NCBI RefSeq assembly: GCF_021869535.1
Contig: NW_026262712.1
Location: forward strand, 49,148,884-49,212,883
Direction: 5' to 3'
Origin: Mytilus californianus
Lineage: Eukaryota; Mollusca; Bivalvia; Mytilida; Mytilidae
DNA length: 64,000 nt
This document shows, piece by piece, positions 29,401-44,400 of the stretch. Both the position numbers and the translations under genes were made by a program. A model generated the notes under the pieces. The model was not told the DNA's origin. It made no database searches and saw only the letters and a list, made by a program, of their open reading frames with translations. Within the stretch, counting starts at the first letter, position 1. Every line of letters starts with the position of its first letter.

Positions 29401-32400
29401 TTTCCCACTTGCATGCTTGTAGTATAATTATTGTGTGTGTATTTTAAGACTATAAATCCAGATCTGGTCTATGTTTCGGTCATGTAGACTTTGGCCTATT
29501 CTCATCAGGTATCTGAGAGTTCATGTCCGAAAATATGAAACTCCCCCATTTTTTTTAATGAATAGAACCCCATTATAAATTCGAAAATATGAAATATAAA
29601 ATTTATAAATAAGAAATGGAGCTCACATCGATAGATATACACAATTCACCAAAGTTTGATGCAAATTGGTTAAAGCGTTTTTAAGTTAATAATCGACACA
29701 TTAACAGAGGACGGACGGACAAACAGACAGGTGGGCAACGGTATACCATAATACCTCCCATAAACGGGAATATAAAAAGGAGGGTTCTTATTCCAAATTG
29801 TCTTTGCCTCATGAATATTCTGTTAAGAATTTAGGAAATTTCTTTTTATCATTAAATGACATTTTATCAAAATAAAAGTGAAAATTACAAAGAATATTCA
29901 TTTCTAGAGAAAATTATTAAAAAATGAATCTTCAAAATGACAACAGATTATCAATCTATTCTAAATTTTAATACATGCAAAATTAATCAAAAATATTCAT
30001 AACTTTATAGTATATTCCTTAATATTTATCTGAACCCTGATAATTAAAACAAGAGTGCACACGCTGAAATGTCTCGCCTTCTTTACTAATCATTGATATT
30101 ATGTTGATAGTCCTAAATATAAAGCTTTATTACAACTGTCACATAAACTTAACATTAACCAAGTAAACTAAACATTGACCAATGAACCATGAAAATGAGG
30201 TCAAGGTCAGATGAACCATGCTAGGCAGGCATGTACAGCTAACAATTCTTCCATACAACAAATATAGTTGACCTATTGCTTATAGTTTAAGAAAAACAGA
30301 CGAAAACACAAAAACTTAACACTGAGCAATGAACCTTGAAAATGAGGTCAAGGTCAAATAAAACCTGCGTGACTGACATATAGATCATAAAATATTTCCA
30401 TACACCAAATATAGTTGAACTATTGCATATAGTATTAGAAAAAAAGACCAAAACTCAAAAACTTAACTTTGACCACTGAACCATGAAAATGAGGTCAAGG
30501 TAAGATGACACCTGCCAGCTAGACATGTACACCTTACAATCATTCCATACACCAAATATAGCTGACCTATTGCATGCAGTATTAGAAAGAAAGACCAAAA
30601 CTCAAAAACTTAACTTTGACCACTGAACCATGAAAATGAGGTCAAGGTCAGATGACACCTGCCAGCTAGACATGTACACCTTACAATCATTCCATACGCC
30701 AAATATAGTAGACCTATTGCATACAGTATAAGAAAAACAGACCAAAACACAAAAACTTAACTATAACCACTGAACCATGAAAATGAGGTCAAGGTCAGAT
30801 GACACCTGCCAGTTGGACATGTACACCTTACAGTCCTTCCATACACCGAATATACTAGACCTATTGCTTATAGTATCTGAGATATGGACTTGACCACGAA
30901 AACTTAACCTTGTTCACTGATCCATGAAATGAGGTCGAGGTCAAGTGAAAACTGTCTGACAGGCATGAGGACCTTGCAAGGTACGCACATACCAAATATA
31001 GTTATCCTATTACTTATAATAAGAGAGAATTTAACATTACAAAAAATCTGAACTTTTTTTTCAAGTAGTCACTGAACCATGAAAATGAGGTCAAGGACAT
31101 AGGACATGTGACTGACGGAAACTTCGTAACATGAGGCATCCATATACAAAGTATGAAGCATCCAGGTCTTCCATCTTCTAAAATATAAAGCTTTTAAGAA
31201 GTTAGCTAACGCCGCCGCCGCCGCCGTAGCCGCCGTTGCCGCCGCCGGATCGCTATCCCTATGTCGAGCTTTCTGCGACAAAAGTCGCAGGCTCGACAAA
31301 AAAACACTGACTTTTTGGTCAAATCTTATGAAGAATATTGATATACATAGATATTGTTACAGGTAGAAGATGTATATATATTTCAAGTAAAGACAGAAAA
31401 TGCCAAAATGTTGACTTTCTTATCAGATAATCTGTGTGTAACATCTGTGGTCAGTTTATTGGGAAGAGTGATATATAAGTTACAAGGACTTCAAACTGTG
31501 AAGCTAATCAGTTGTGAAACTTGGGATTCCCTCAAATCTGATGGCATTCTTCCATCTGCACTATAAAGTATAAATTTCTCAACCTTATTATTTCTAACAA
31601 AGTAGATATAGAGAACTATTTCAGTGGCCCATCCCAACTACTGAATACATAGCTGTTAAAATATTTTCTATGCAGGCCAGATAGTTTTTTTCTTTATTTC
31701 TGTTTAAAATGAAAGTCTATATAACTGACAAGCTGGCTTTGCTCATGTTGAAGCATGTACTGTGATCTATATTTGTTAATTTCTGTGTCCTTTTGTCTCT
31801 TACGAAGAGTAAGTGTCTCATTGGCAATCATGCCTCATCTTCTTTTTTTTTATATATATAAGCATATATTTTTTTAATTTTATAAAAATTACAACCAGAC
31901 AGTATTTTTGTGCATTAGGCAACTCATTGCTTATGTTTCTAAGATTTATTTAGTATTATTATACCTTACATTATAAAATGATTATTTGATTGGCTAATAC
32001 GAAAACGGCCAGGTTAAAAGTACATCAAGTGACAAAGAAAAAGATCAAACAAGACTTGAAAAGTCATTTAGTGTTGATGATATCTCTTGAAAATGGCCCT
32101 TTTCAGGGCCATCTATTTTTTACAGAAAGAGTTGCTTTGTTGTGCATATGCGAAATGTCAATAGACACAAAATAGTTTTCTAACGTAAGTGTTTTGACAA
32201 TCTGTTACAATGTTTTACTTTTTATTGTAATTTGCTTGTTCGGTATAATAAAACAATTATGACCCATTGAGTCAGTGAATATCCAAAATAGTCAACCCGA
32301 GTAAGGGTTATAACCTTTGGGCTATAACTCTTCAGCGGGCCATTATTGTATATTGTTTCAATGTTTATGTCCATTTTATCCTATAAATGGAAATACTCTT

Positions 32401-35400
32401 CTTGAACTGTCTATTTGAAATGTCTGTAATAAACAATTCCTTTTTTTCAAAGTATAAATATAAACTAAAGTTTTGTTTTCATAAGCATCATATGCGGATC
32501 CAGGGAGTCTCAGACCCCCTCATTTTTGGTCGGGGGAATTTGGTTGATTATATATAAGAAATAGTTGAAGCATGACTGGAGCAGTCCCCTTATAACATTT
32601 TATTTGGATCTGCTACTGTATTACACATTATTTCTGTAATATTACTGATCTACGATGATTTAATATTACAGATTTCTGAAATATTATTGAATGTTTTAAA
32701 ATAATTTTATATTACATATTTCTGTAATACTATTGAGGTAAGGGGACTTTATATTACACATATCTGTAATATTATTGGTATAAGGAGACTTTATATTACA
32801 CATATCTGTAATATTATTGAGATTAGGGGACTTTATATTACACATATCTGTAATATTATTGAGATAAGGGGACTTTATATTACACATATCTGTAATATTA
32901 TTGAGATAAGGGGACTTTATATTACACATATCTGTAATATACATTTGTTATAGATTCAATAGATACTACATTGTGTCTTGAATGCAGATTTGTCTCATTG
33001 GTACAATGTACTCAATAACACTCATACAAGTTATCTTTGTATTTATATAACATAGTAAAGATTTAATAGTCTTAACAACAAGCAGTCTGCATCTTTAAAA
33101 CATATATTACGCGGGTTTTAGTTCTGGTTATTTATTAAAATTTATTATAAAAATATCAGAAGTAATTCTTACTGTAAATAAATAATTCTGTTGTTACCTT
33201 CAGAAGGTTTAAATCTTTGAATTTCGAATAATTTTTTTTCATTTAAGTGAAACAGGATTGCTAATTGACACAAACTATTTATGAAATGTGTCATTACTCA
33301 CTAATCATAATGATGTGATATCTAAAGAATTGCCAAGGAAAATACTTCATGCCAGACCTCAATATTATGATGTTATCAACTATGGTCATAGTATGGCTTC
33401 AATAATGAGCAAAACCATGTAACAATTAAGACTCAATCAGAAAAGATTTTATAAAACAGTTCAATTAAGAAACTTGACTGTCCAAACAGAACATATATGT
33501 ACGTCTCTGATCTGAGAAACAAATGAAAAGCTTTGGGGTTAGGGTGGGAGGCTGGGACAGTGAGACCAAAAATTCAACATTTATTTAGCATGTTTAGAGA
33601 TGTATATATATATATGCGAGTGTGGATGGTAATAGTGTGTCAGGTCATCGTTCCTATAGTTCTATATCTTTTATTTTTTTTTACCATTTCACTCTATTTC
33701 TTTTTTCTTCTGTCAATTGGTATCTTTCATATTTGTCCAACATGCATGAAATATTTGCCACTGGACGTTAAGCAACCAACAATCAATAAATCAATCTATT
33801 CTTTATATTTCCTCATTGCTTTATTCTGTTATTTATATTGTTTGGTCCCATTATTCTCTTTTTTGAAAATCCCATACATATCCTCATGAATGGTGACCCA
33901 ATCATAGCCTCATACATGTACATGGTAATTTTAACAGGGAAAATAAAATACACATATGTCTCTGGTTTTAAAAACAGATTTTAGATAGTAGTTTTTTTCA
34001 TGATCAGAAGAGTTCACCAGTGACCTGTAAATCGATCTTAATCTGTGATATTGACTTGTATCAAAAACCAATCAAAATATATTTACTATTCCAATAAACA
34101 TGTCAATATTTACACGTCCACCGATAAGTTGTCATGTAATCAGGCAACTTGAAGCTGGGATTAATTAACGGTCAGTTAAGAAGTAAAATCAAGCTGTGAT
34201 TAATATTTCCTTTCTAGATAAGCAGATTCTATAGCAATAAAACTAGGTCATTCATGATTTTGTGCCCCCTTTAAATCCATCATTGATCACTTCAATAGAA
34301 ACGAGGGCATTTCATATCAAAAAAATATTGGAAGAAAAAAACAACATTAGAAGAACAATTAGGTCTTTCCGCAGCGCTGCAGAAATATTTCCGAGCTAAT
34401 TTTACTAGTATTGATCTGGTAATGTTCATTCAAGAAACTGATCGATCTGTTGAGATTTCATTGTCCCGGTAGCGGATTATTGATTTCTTGTTGTGAATGA
34501 CAGCTTATCGAGTCACGTGATTGAGCCGTCGGTACATGAAAAGGTAAAAAGTAAAATCACAAAAATACTGAACTCCGAGGAAAATTCAATCGGAAAGTCC
34601 CTAATCACATAGCAAAATCAAATGACAAAACACATCAAACGAATGGACAACAACTGTCATATTCCTGACTTGGTACAGGCATTTTCAAATGTAGACAGAA
34701 TATAGAATACCGTAAAAATTGCTGGATTTGATATTAAAAAATTGAAAATGCAAAAAATAATTATTGTTTACGAAAAGTTATTATTAAGTAGTCAAAAATT
34801 AGTGTTGAAAATAAAAACGAAAATAGCCGAATTGCCGGTGCTTAAATTGTTCCCCAACTGCAAGAAAACGTGTCGAAGGTTAAATTAATATATCATAAAT
34901 AATATATTAGTATAATAGTTCCAGTTCGTTCATATAAATTTTTAAACATTGTAAATCTCGAGTTGTAAATAAACAACATAGGCTATTTTTAGTTAGCGCG
35001 ATCAGCGTGTTTTCATTGGTTGTTTTTATAAATAGATGTCTGCCTAGACCAATGAAAAAATTAATATCGAATTCAGCTTTCAGTCTTAACCAATGAAAAA
35101 AAATCTATATCAATTGTCTGTCAGAACCTTACATCAACATATTCTGATTTAAAAAACTTGTACATGACTATTTCTGTAATAATTCTTCTTCGTAAAAAAA
35201 ATTTATCGAGTTGTGCCAGGTTTTTTTGGAAGGATATCGAAGGTAAACGCGTACTCGGGGCAAGCCATTGTTATATGAATTTTGGAACACACGTGGTTTT
35301 TAATTTCAATAAAATTTCGTGACTTATATGTTTTCTAATTTTGACATTTGATTCTATAAATTATTTTCTTTAAATCATATATAAATTTGGATATAGGGGA

Positions 35401-38400
35401 CTTTTTCAATAACTATCGAAATCCTAGATTTAATAATTGAATTATTTATTTGCTTTACCACACGTACTTTCATTTATTTATATTTTTTATTTAATCTGCC
35501 AAAGGCTTGTTATTTTTTTTAGTCACTGCAATGACATATGAATTTTTAAAATCCTCCTCCCCAGAATATCAAATGGTCGTCCCCTAACGTGAATAAAGTT
35601 AAAATGAAAAGAAAACTTAATCATGTTAATATTCAACCGCTATATGTTTGATTTCACTTCCTCCCAGCAAGGACGTATATTTTAGTGATATACGTTTCAT
35701 TAATTCAAAAACATCTTTGCACAAAACATATTGGTTTACTATGATTTTCCGATTCCGGAAACTTCAAAATCCCGTCCTTAAAATATTGTCCATTAAAAAG
35801 ACGATTTTCGCTCCCACTACAATTTGTTTTAAAATTTTCTTCGGTCAAAAATAGTTTTGTATTCTCTAATATCAATCAATGGCCAAAAGAAAAGAAAAAG
35901 ATCGGCTTAATAACCCCATAGATGTATAAACCCATACATCTATGCTAACACAAACTCCGAAAATCGGATTTAGAAAATAAAAAGAAAAAAGTTTAACACT
36001 CATGAAGCCCTAAAACAATTTTGTATTTGAATTTTTATAACATCATAATTATGATTGCGTAATCAATCTTTCCGATTTTCCTATTTTTACAAACGTGAAA
36101 GAATGTTAGTTAATGAACAATAATAAACTCATAATAACACATTGATTTGACAAGCTTATGTTAAAATGCGGCAACTCCTTTGATGTTTCTTAATTTCTCA
36201 GATCTCGCATGAACACTATTCATATTGTAATCTTTTATTTTCATTACAATGACTATTTTCAAACTACATGTGCAGTTACATAAATTTTTACCGGGAATTA
36301 TTATAATTTAAATACGGTGACCCCTTTGATGTTTCTGAATTTCTCAGCTCTTGCGTGAAAACAACTATCTTTTTAAAAACAATTACCTTTTTAGTCTTTT
36401 ATTTTCATGACAATTAAACAATTAATGTTCTTCATTATGTACAAACTACATTTGCAGTAACAAACATTTTTACCGCAAATTAGTAATACAAGTTAAATCA
36501 ATGATTCCTTTGATGTTCTGAAGTTCTCAGCCCCCTTCCGTGAAAAACAATTTCCTTTTAATTATTTTATTTTCATAACAATCAAACAATGTTTTTCAAT
36601 ATGTACAAACTACTTGTGCACTAAAAACCATTTTTACCGCGAAATATTATAAGACACACATGAGTTGTTCCCCATGATAACCACGTGGATATACGTTATG
36701 TGCCCCCTTTTAACTGCATACCGCTAACAAGATAAACATCACGGTGCAATTGCACCATGTCTAAAAATGTCACAAGTCATTACACTATCAGAATAAAATA
36801 CTTTTATTTACTTAAAAATTCTATTAGCTTCACAATATGATAAAATGTTTCAACTTACTCAGTACTGGTAGCGTTTTCCATCTCCATATTTGGTTGCTCT
36901 GGCGTCTCCATCTGATTGTGCAGAAGTGATGAAACTGATTTTGATCCATCTTTTATTTACCATGAAATTTGATACTAAAACTACGTCATGCTGTCTCCAG
37001 CCTCGAGTTAAAGGCAGCATTAGTGATTTTTAGCCGTATGTTACAGTTCTATGTAATATAGGCATTTTCTAGTAATATTACTGTTTTCAGTAATATAGAG
37101 ACTATATTACACATTTCAGTAAGATAACAATATTACAGTTTTTAGTAACATAAGAATTATATTACTCTTTTTTGTAATATTACTTTTACCTGTAATATTA
37201 TATAAAAAAGTAATATTACAGTCTTCAGTAATTGCCTGGACTGTGCTTTGCAGTATGGGTTTAGCTCAATTTTGAAGGCCGTACACATTGACATATGGTC
37301 TCAGGTGGAGAGGTGTCTCATTGGCAACCATACCAAACCTGCTTAATTTTATATGTACTATGATTATGATTTATATGAACTTCACCTTTCTGGCATGCCT
37401 TTTCTAAATGATGTGTAAACGGAACCTGATAACCACATAAGTTCTTGTATGGCGTGATATTCTTCTCTCAAATATTTATTGACATCTTGTATAATATCTA
37501 AATAGCGTCTCTGTTCTGTTGAAAGTTCAAAATAAGTGTCGTCCATCTCTAAACTACCAAAGTTTTGATGTCCAAAATTTTGTCCTGTAGAATCGACAAC
37601 ATCTGCTCCTAAAGCTATAAAAAGAAAAAAAAATGTTAACAACTTAAATCTATTTGGTTCACCACATTTAGATTTTAGTATATTATTTTTCTGTGGAAAA
37701 TAAAACTAACATTAAAATCTATCATAAGTTTTCTGTGATAATAGCAAACCTGACAAACTTTAGCCAGAAGAAAGCAAAGGTTTTTCTTTCTAGTAAATCA
37801 ATAAAGACATGAAGAAAAGAACTTCTGAATACTTAGCTTTTCAGACAGTAAATCATTAGTATCTTTTATATTAAAACAATTTACATTTTTGTCTACTGTT
37901 AAAAACTGCTTGAGATCCTGTTTTTTTTTCTTCATTCAGTTCTGTAAACAAATGGTAAATATCTTAATTGTTCCCCACGCGACCCATTTCTGGGAACATA
38001 AAAATACCCAGTGTCCGGCCATCTAGTCTTGTAAGCGCTCTCACATGTACAATTCTTGCCAGATTTTTATCAAAGTTATAACATAGGTTTATATCAGCAA
38101 TGTCTTGGACAAAGTTCGAAAATCAGAGCCGATCACTTTTTATAAAAGAGTTATGCTTCTTGGAAATATTGATTGTATAGAAAACAAATTGCATTGAAAG
38201 CCCCTCTCTCATGTACAATTCTTGCCATATTTTTTATCAAATTTATATCAAAGGTTTATATTCACAATATCTTGGACAAATTCAAAAATCAGAGCTGGTT
38301 AATTATTTTTAAAAGAGTTATGACCCTTAAAAATATTAACCATATGGAAAATTGCATTGTTAGCACTCTTATGTCCACAATTCTTGGCAGATTTTTATGA

Positions 38401-41400
38401 AATTTATATTAAAGGTTTATATCCGCAATGTCTCCGACAGGTTCCAAAATCAGTGCAGATCAACTATTTTCAAAAGAGTAATTTATTCAATCAGTATTTA
38501 TTGTCTGGGTTAAATTCTATGTGTAATGTATAATTTGAAATGTGATACTGTTGTCAGGTCATTAAAGATTGCATATTTTGGCTTTAATATTGATTCACTT
38601 ATAGGGTCTTTGCATTGGAATTAAACATATTTATTCTAAAACCAGTTGTTGGCATGACACGGGTAATGTTCTTCTCATATATTCTATGATGGTATAATAC
38701 TAAACCCTTAACAGGAGGGATTGTGCCTGATATTCATATGATGAAGACATAATCTTTCAATCAGTTTAATTGAGGTCTGGAGCTGGCATGGCAGTAACTG
38801 CTAGTAGTCTGTTGTTATTCATGTATTATTGTCATTTTCTTTATTTTCTTTTGTTTCCTATTCTGACATCTGACTCGGACTTCTCTTAAACTGAGTTTTA
38901 CTGTGCGTACTGTTGTACGTTTGTTTTTCTACATTGGCTAGAGGTATAGGGGAGGGTTGAGATCTCAAAAAACATGTTTAACCCCACCGCATTTTTGCGC
39001 CTGTCCCAAGTCAGGAGCCTCTGGCCTTTGTTAGTCTTGTATCATTTTTAATTTTAGTTTCTTGTGTATAATTTGGAGTTTAGTATACGTATGTATCCAT
39101 TATCACTGAATTAGTATACATATTTGTTTAGGGACCAGCTGAAGGACGCCTCCGGGTGCGGGAGTTTCTCACTGCATTGAAGACCCATTGGTGGCCTTCG
39201 GCTGTTGTCTGCTCTATGGTCGGGTTGTTGTCTCTTTGACACATTCCCCATTTCCATTCTCAATTTTATTAAATGATGAAAACAATTTTATATGGAAGGA
39301 ACATATGTACATACATGTATATACATGAACTATAAACATGTTAGAACTTTCAATGGTTTTTTTCCCATGAATACTTACCATTACATCTCATTGCCACTGT
39401 TATATCAATATTGATCTTCAATTTTCTAAAAAAAATAATAAGAAAAATTTATAAATGGCAGTCAGAACATATATTGAAGTCTGCACTATGCAGTTTAACT
39501 GTATTAATACCAAAACGAAAGTGAGAAGGTTTGAAACAAAATTAAAGACTCAGTCAAACATTATCAGAATTAAAAGTCATTTGTGTGATAAGTATACATG
39601 TAGTCTAAGGGATGTATGGCAACTACAGACCTTATTAATCCTCTAAAATTTCCCCCAAAATTTAAATGAAATTACAAAAGACCAATCTCAAGTATCTTGA
39701 GTTGTTTTTTATGAATGAGTTACACTGGTTCACCAGCGGAAAATCAGCGTAAATTACGTCATTGAACAGTCGATTCTTAGTACTTCTTACTATGACGTAA
39801 AAACATAAGTATTATGACGGAGGAAATATACGGGAATGTTGATGACTTTAAAAGTCGTCTATTGGAAAAATCATTTACTGTATGAATTATAGCCATGATC
39901 CCACCAACAGCACATCTTGCAATTACTGTGGTATCATTATTATTCATGGGATACCAATTTCTGTGGTTTTCACGGGTACAGGTGAACCAGAAATTTAAAT
40001 ATTCAACAAAGTACGAATTTTATATAGGCTTGTATGCACACTTTGGTAAGACCACAAAATCAAATATCTACAAAAATACATTTTTTCTTAATCCATGAAA
40101 TTGGTACCCACGAAAAAAATAAATGAATCAGCAGTAACCACTGATTACATGTTCTTGTTACAGCATGATATTTTACTGCATGGCACTCCAGTTTCAATCA
40201 TGGTTGCCATGAAACAAATTGTACAAATGTTTAGAGATACTAAGAGCGTCATATTAAACATCAGAAATTACTTTACTTTTGTTATCCGACTCACCCATCC
40301 ATTTGTGTGTCAACTTCATAGTCAAACTTCAGTTCTGTCCTGGCATAATAGATGACCTCAGAAAGCACCAATATGATGATTACGGCAAACACTGCCAAAG
40401 ATACTGAAATGAAATATGAAATGTTTTCAAAATGTTTTAATGCTTTTCACTGGTCAGTGGTTGCATGGTTTCCACTGGGTCAATTATTTTCGTCACCTCT
40501 TTTGCCACTTTCAACATTTTTTCTCCAATTTATTTTCCTTTTCAGAAACAAACAAATTTCAATTTGCAGCATAGTTGTCCCATGTACATTTACCCCACAT
40601 CTTTCTTTCATAATCTATATTTTCCAAAATGTACACTAAATTAGACTAGTAGATAAAGTAGAAAGTTAAACAGCATTGCTACAGAAATCATCATGAAATG
40701 AAGCAATGAGTCTGAATTAAGTATATTTGTCAGTTTAGTTTTTTTAATATTTTGCCTGCTGAAACCCTCTTTCTCACTCAACAGATTATATAGGTACTGG
40801 CTATAATTATCAATTTTATTACACTTTTAGAACAAATATTTATAATTCAGTACACTTGTAAATATGATCTGAGGAGGATAAAACTTGTTGGTGTGTACAA
40901 AGTTTAATTTATACTGAATTTAAATGCAAGACACACAGACCTGCAAAACTTCAATATACATGTATATGGTTTTCATTACATGTACACTTCACACAAGGAT
41001 TTTAGGTTAAAATAACCCTTGGTTTTAAATGATTGTTGTGGTTGTTAGTAAAGCACTTTAAAATCTACTTGTATTTAACACAAATTATATGACAGGCTGT
41101 TCAATGAGATCATTATCATTCAAAATCACTATTAATGATTAATCACTCTGATTCACAGTGAAGCACTTAACACCAGGTAAAAGGGATTATTACTAAAAAA
41201 AAATTAGAAATAGTTCTGTTGTATTGGACTGCTTGATGTCAATGTATATGTTTAATGTTGATAACCAAAACTATTAAAGTAAAAAAAACAGATTTTTTTT
41301 ATCTAAATTTTGCTCAGGATGCTATATTTATTTAGGCAGATTCTTCTTCTTCTAATCTTCATATTGCACTCCCAGCTATGGGACACCAAGAAGTCAGTAT

Positions 41401-44400
41401 GTTTAACTTCTGGTCTCTCAGTTAATAAAATGGTGCAAATACGATGCAATTGAAAATGTTTTGGACACTAAAAACTGTGTAGGTGAAGTGCAGATAACGA
41501 TAAAATCTAAAAATATTGGTGCTCTGGAAAACACGTCTTCATTGTGCTCTTGTGCTTTCAAAGTTTGGCAAAAACTCCATTAAGGTTTGAAAAAAAAATA
41601 TTGAATAATTCTAGTTTTAAAACCTTTAACCACAGACTGAACCTATATGTTGACTGAAAAAAAAATAAGTCCATTTATTAAAAATCTAAATTTTACCTGA
41701 GATGGTTTTCTCTTGATAATCTTGATAATGAAGAAGCCTATGTAAAAGTTTCCTCAAATTCCATAAACTGGTTAAGAAAGGTTATTGCCATTTTATTTAC
41801 AAATACAGATGTAAATTACAAATACACCTGTAATTATTGTTGAGTGCTAAAAACTATATACAAATGTACTCCATTGAGAAAAACTTATTAAAGTGTTCAC
41901 TTCAGTAAGGACACTTAAATAGTTTACAAGTGGATTACAAACTTCATTTACTAGTGAACACAAATCTGTGTGTTAGGTACAAATACTTCATATTTTAACA
42001 AATTCTATCAGCGAATATAGTTCACAGATAATTTAAATACTCGGTATCAAGTCATTTTCAATTAAACACTGACAGAGCTACTTTAAGTACCCTTTTATTA
42101 CATCATCAGTTATATGGAAATTAACAATATTCATGTATTCAAGATGGACTAATCTATTATGGAAAATAAACAATATTCATGTATTTAAGATGGAATAATC
42201 TCTTATGGAAAAAAACAATATTCATGTATTTTAATATCAAAGTCAATTAATCATAATAATTTCTCCTATTATTTGACTTATATTACATATATGTGTTATA
42301 GGACAATGATGCCACCTTATAACCTAGAATATCTTTGTTGGTCTAGTTTTATATCATAAACATAATAATAGACCTTCATTTGAACAAGGAATCTAAAAAA
42401 TGAACAGCAAGGAAACTAAAAAGCTACATATATATTTATTTTATTATAAAATAAATGGAGAATGTGTCCATGGGACACAGATGATGCCCCACTTGTATAA
42501 AGGGACATAACTCAAGAACAGTAAAAGAAACGCCACCTAAATTCGAAATTGATATGAGTTTGTGGTAATAAGCATTGTGTATAAGTTTCATAACATTTGG
42601 TTGAGGCAAACTTAAGTTAGAGAACGGAAACGAAAAATTCAGCAATTTTTTCCATTTGTAAAAGGGGCATAACTCTAGAATGCTAAAAGTGACAACACCT
42701 AAATTCGAACGTGATCTGTGTTGTGTGGTAATAAGCATTGTGTATAAGTTTCATAACATTTTGTTGAGGCAAACTAAAGTTGGGATTTACATACGGAAGG
42801 ACAAGGGTAACAAATAATACCCCCTCTGGTGACGGCGGTGGCATAAAAATACATTTAAATATTTTCTAGGTTTCAATGGGAACTTTGTTCAACCAATGCC
42901 ACCTGGACATCTGTAAATCATTTGTAGTCCTCAAGTTTCAAAAGTTTTTGTCTTTTAGATTTATGAAAATGGCTAAATCAAAATCTAGGATTGCATCAAT
43001 CTGCTTTCCATATTTTCTTCCAATTGTTACCAAATGAGAACCTGGTGAGCTAATTGACTTGTCTTTTGTAATCATTCTTAAATATATATATATTTGTAAC
43101 CAATCAGAATTAAATCTGTTTGTACAGATAAATGAAGTTTCTATCTCTCTTAGTAAAATCATTTTTTCAATATTAGATAAAATACTGTTAATACTTAAAA
43201 AATTTGGCATCCAATCTTTTGCAGGTTTTAAGGTCAAAATACAATTTTAATAGTTACAATTTTTAAGTTTTTTTAAGAACTGAAAGACTAGCAATTTAAC
43301 TTAAACATGATATATATCGCCCTCCAACATTGTGGTCAATCTTTCCAAACACCAGTTAACAGAAGCTGAAACATCTCTTCTCTCGAGAGGCTTAAATTTC
43401 TGTCCTTTACCTGCCCCTGTCAATGAAACTAAATTGTCGGAAGACCTTGACAATTTTGCCAGAAGTCTACGCATTAAGGAATATTTCGCGTCGAAGGAGA
43501 ACAACAACAGATGCTCGGATAGCGACTCAGAAATTTCAGAAGACGAAAACAACTACAAATTTATAAAAAAGAGTACTTGGATCCCTAAACCGAGCAAAAA
43601 TGCCACCTTGGAATCATTTATTGACAATTTTAAGTCGGACATTATTAGAAATACAAGAAATAACAATAAACCTTTTGACAATCTTACCAATGAAGAACGA
43701 ACTGCACTGAAAAACTTACGATCTAACGACAATATCGTCATTAAACCTGCAGACAAAGGCAGTGCAGTGGTTGTCATGGATAAATCTGCCTATATTCAAG
43801 AGGCTGAACGAAAACTTGGCGATGCAAGGTTCTACCAAAAACTAGACTCTGATCCTACAACATCTTTTAGCAGAGAAATAACTGATAGTTTGGTAGAAAT
43901 GCACAACGATGGTTTCATCGATGAAAAGACTCTAGAATATTTGAAACCAGAAAATCCAAAACCGGGCAGATTTTATCTTTTACCTAAAATTCATAAGGCC
44001 AATAACCCAGGAAGACCTATAGTTTCAGCGAACGGTCATCCGACGGAAAAAATATCGGAATTCGTTGACTTCCATCTTCGTCAACATGTTGAGGACTTAC
44101 CATCTCACATCAAAGATACTACCGATTATCTTAGAAAATTGCAGGCCTTAAATCCACTCCCCTCCGACACGACACTTGTCTCTATGGACGTCACCTCCCG
44201 CTACACGAATATTCCACATGCAGATGGCATTGATGCATGTAAAGAAGTTTGGAATTCCCGACCAGTGAAATATCCACCTACTGAATGCCTGGTCAAAATG
44301 CTCACGCTGGTACTCAAAAACAACAACTTCACTTTTGATGGAGACCATTATCTGCAAGTTAATGGAACTGCTATGGGCACCAAAATGGCTCCATCATATG

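Larger units (their letters stand above)
13752..37385 (-). other. ERGIC2 intron 4, 23.6 kb, host of nested coding units
   Basis: Defined by donor GTGAAG at 37385 and acceptor TTTAAG at 13752. It contains an eleven-exon gene, a large RAG1-N-like exon, one shared-phase 5' exon and at least eight repeat elements. All nested coding is on the same strand as ERGIC2. Confidence 0.85.

Noticed and set aside
29455-29520. Possible third hammerhead on the minus strand (CTGATGA .. GAAAC)
   Set aside because: The core words are present, but the intervening 24 bases do not form a continuous stem II. A different hairpin (GTCTA/TAGAC) fits better.
32696-32944. 82-residue minus-strand frame with a 14-residue repeat
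   Set aside because: The 42-bp tandem unit is a multiple of three and free of stops in one frame; the peptide has no independent support and the DNA palindromes explain the conservation.
33533-33889. 118-residue hydrophobic plus-strand frame
   Set aside because: Composition reflects T-rich DNA; no splice sites, motif or homology-like pattern.
43301-43552. Minus-strand frames within the Penelope-like ORF (also 43553, 44148, 44348, 44939)
   Set aside because: Shadows of the strongly supported plus-strand reverse transcriptase frame.
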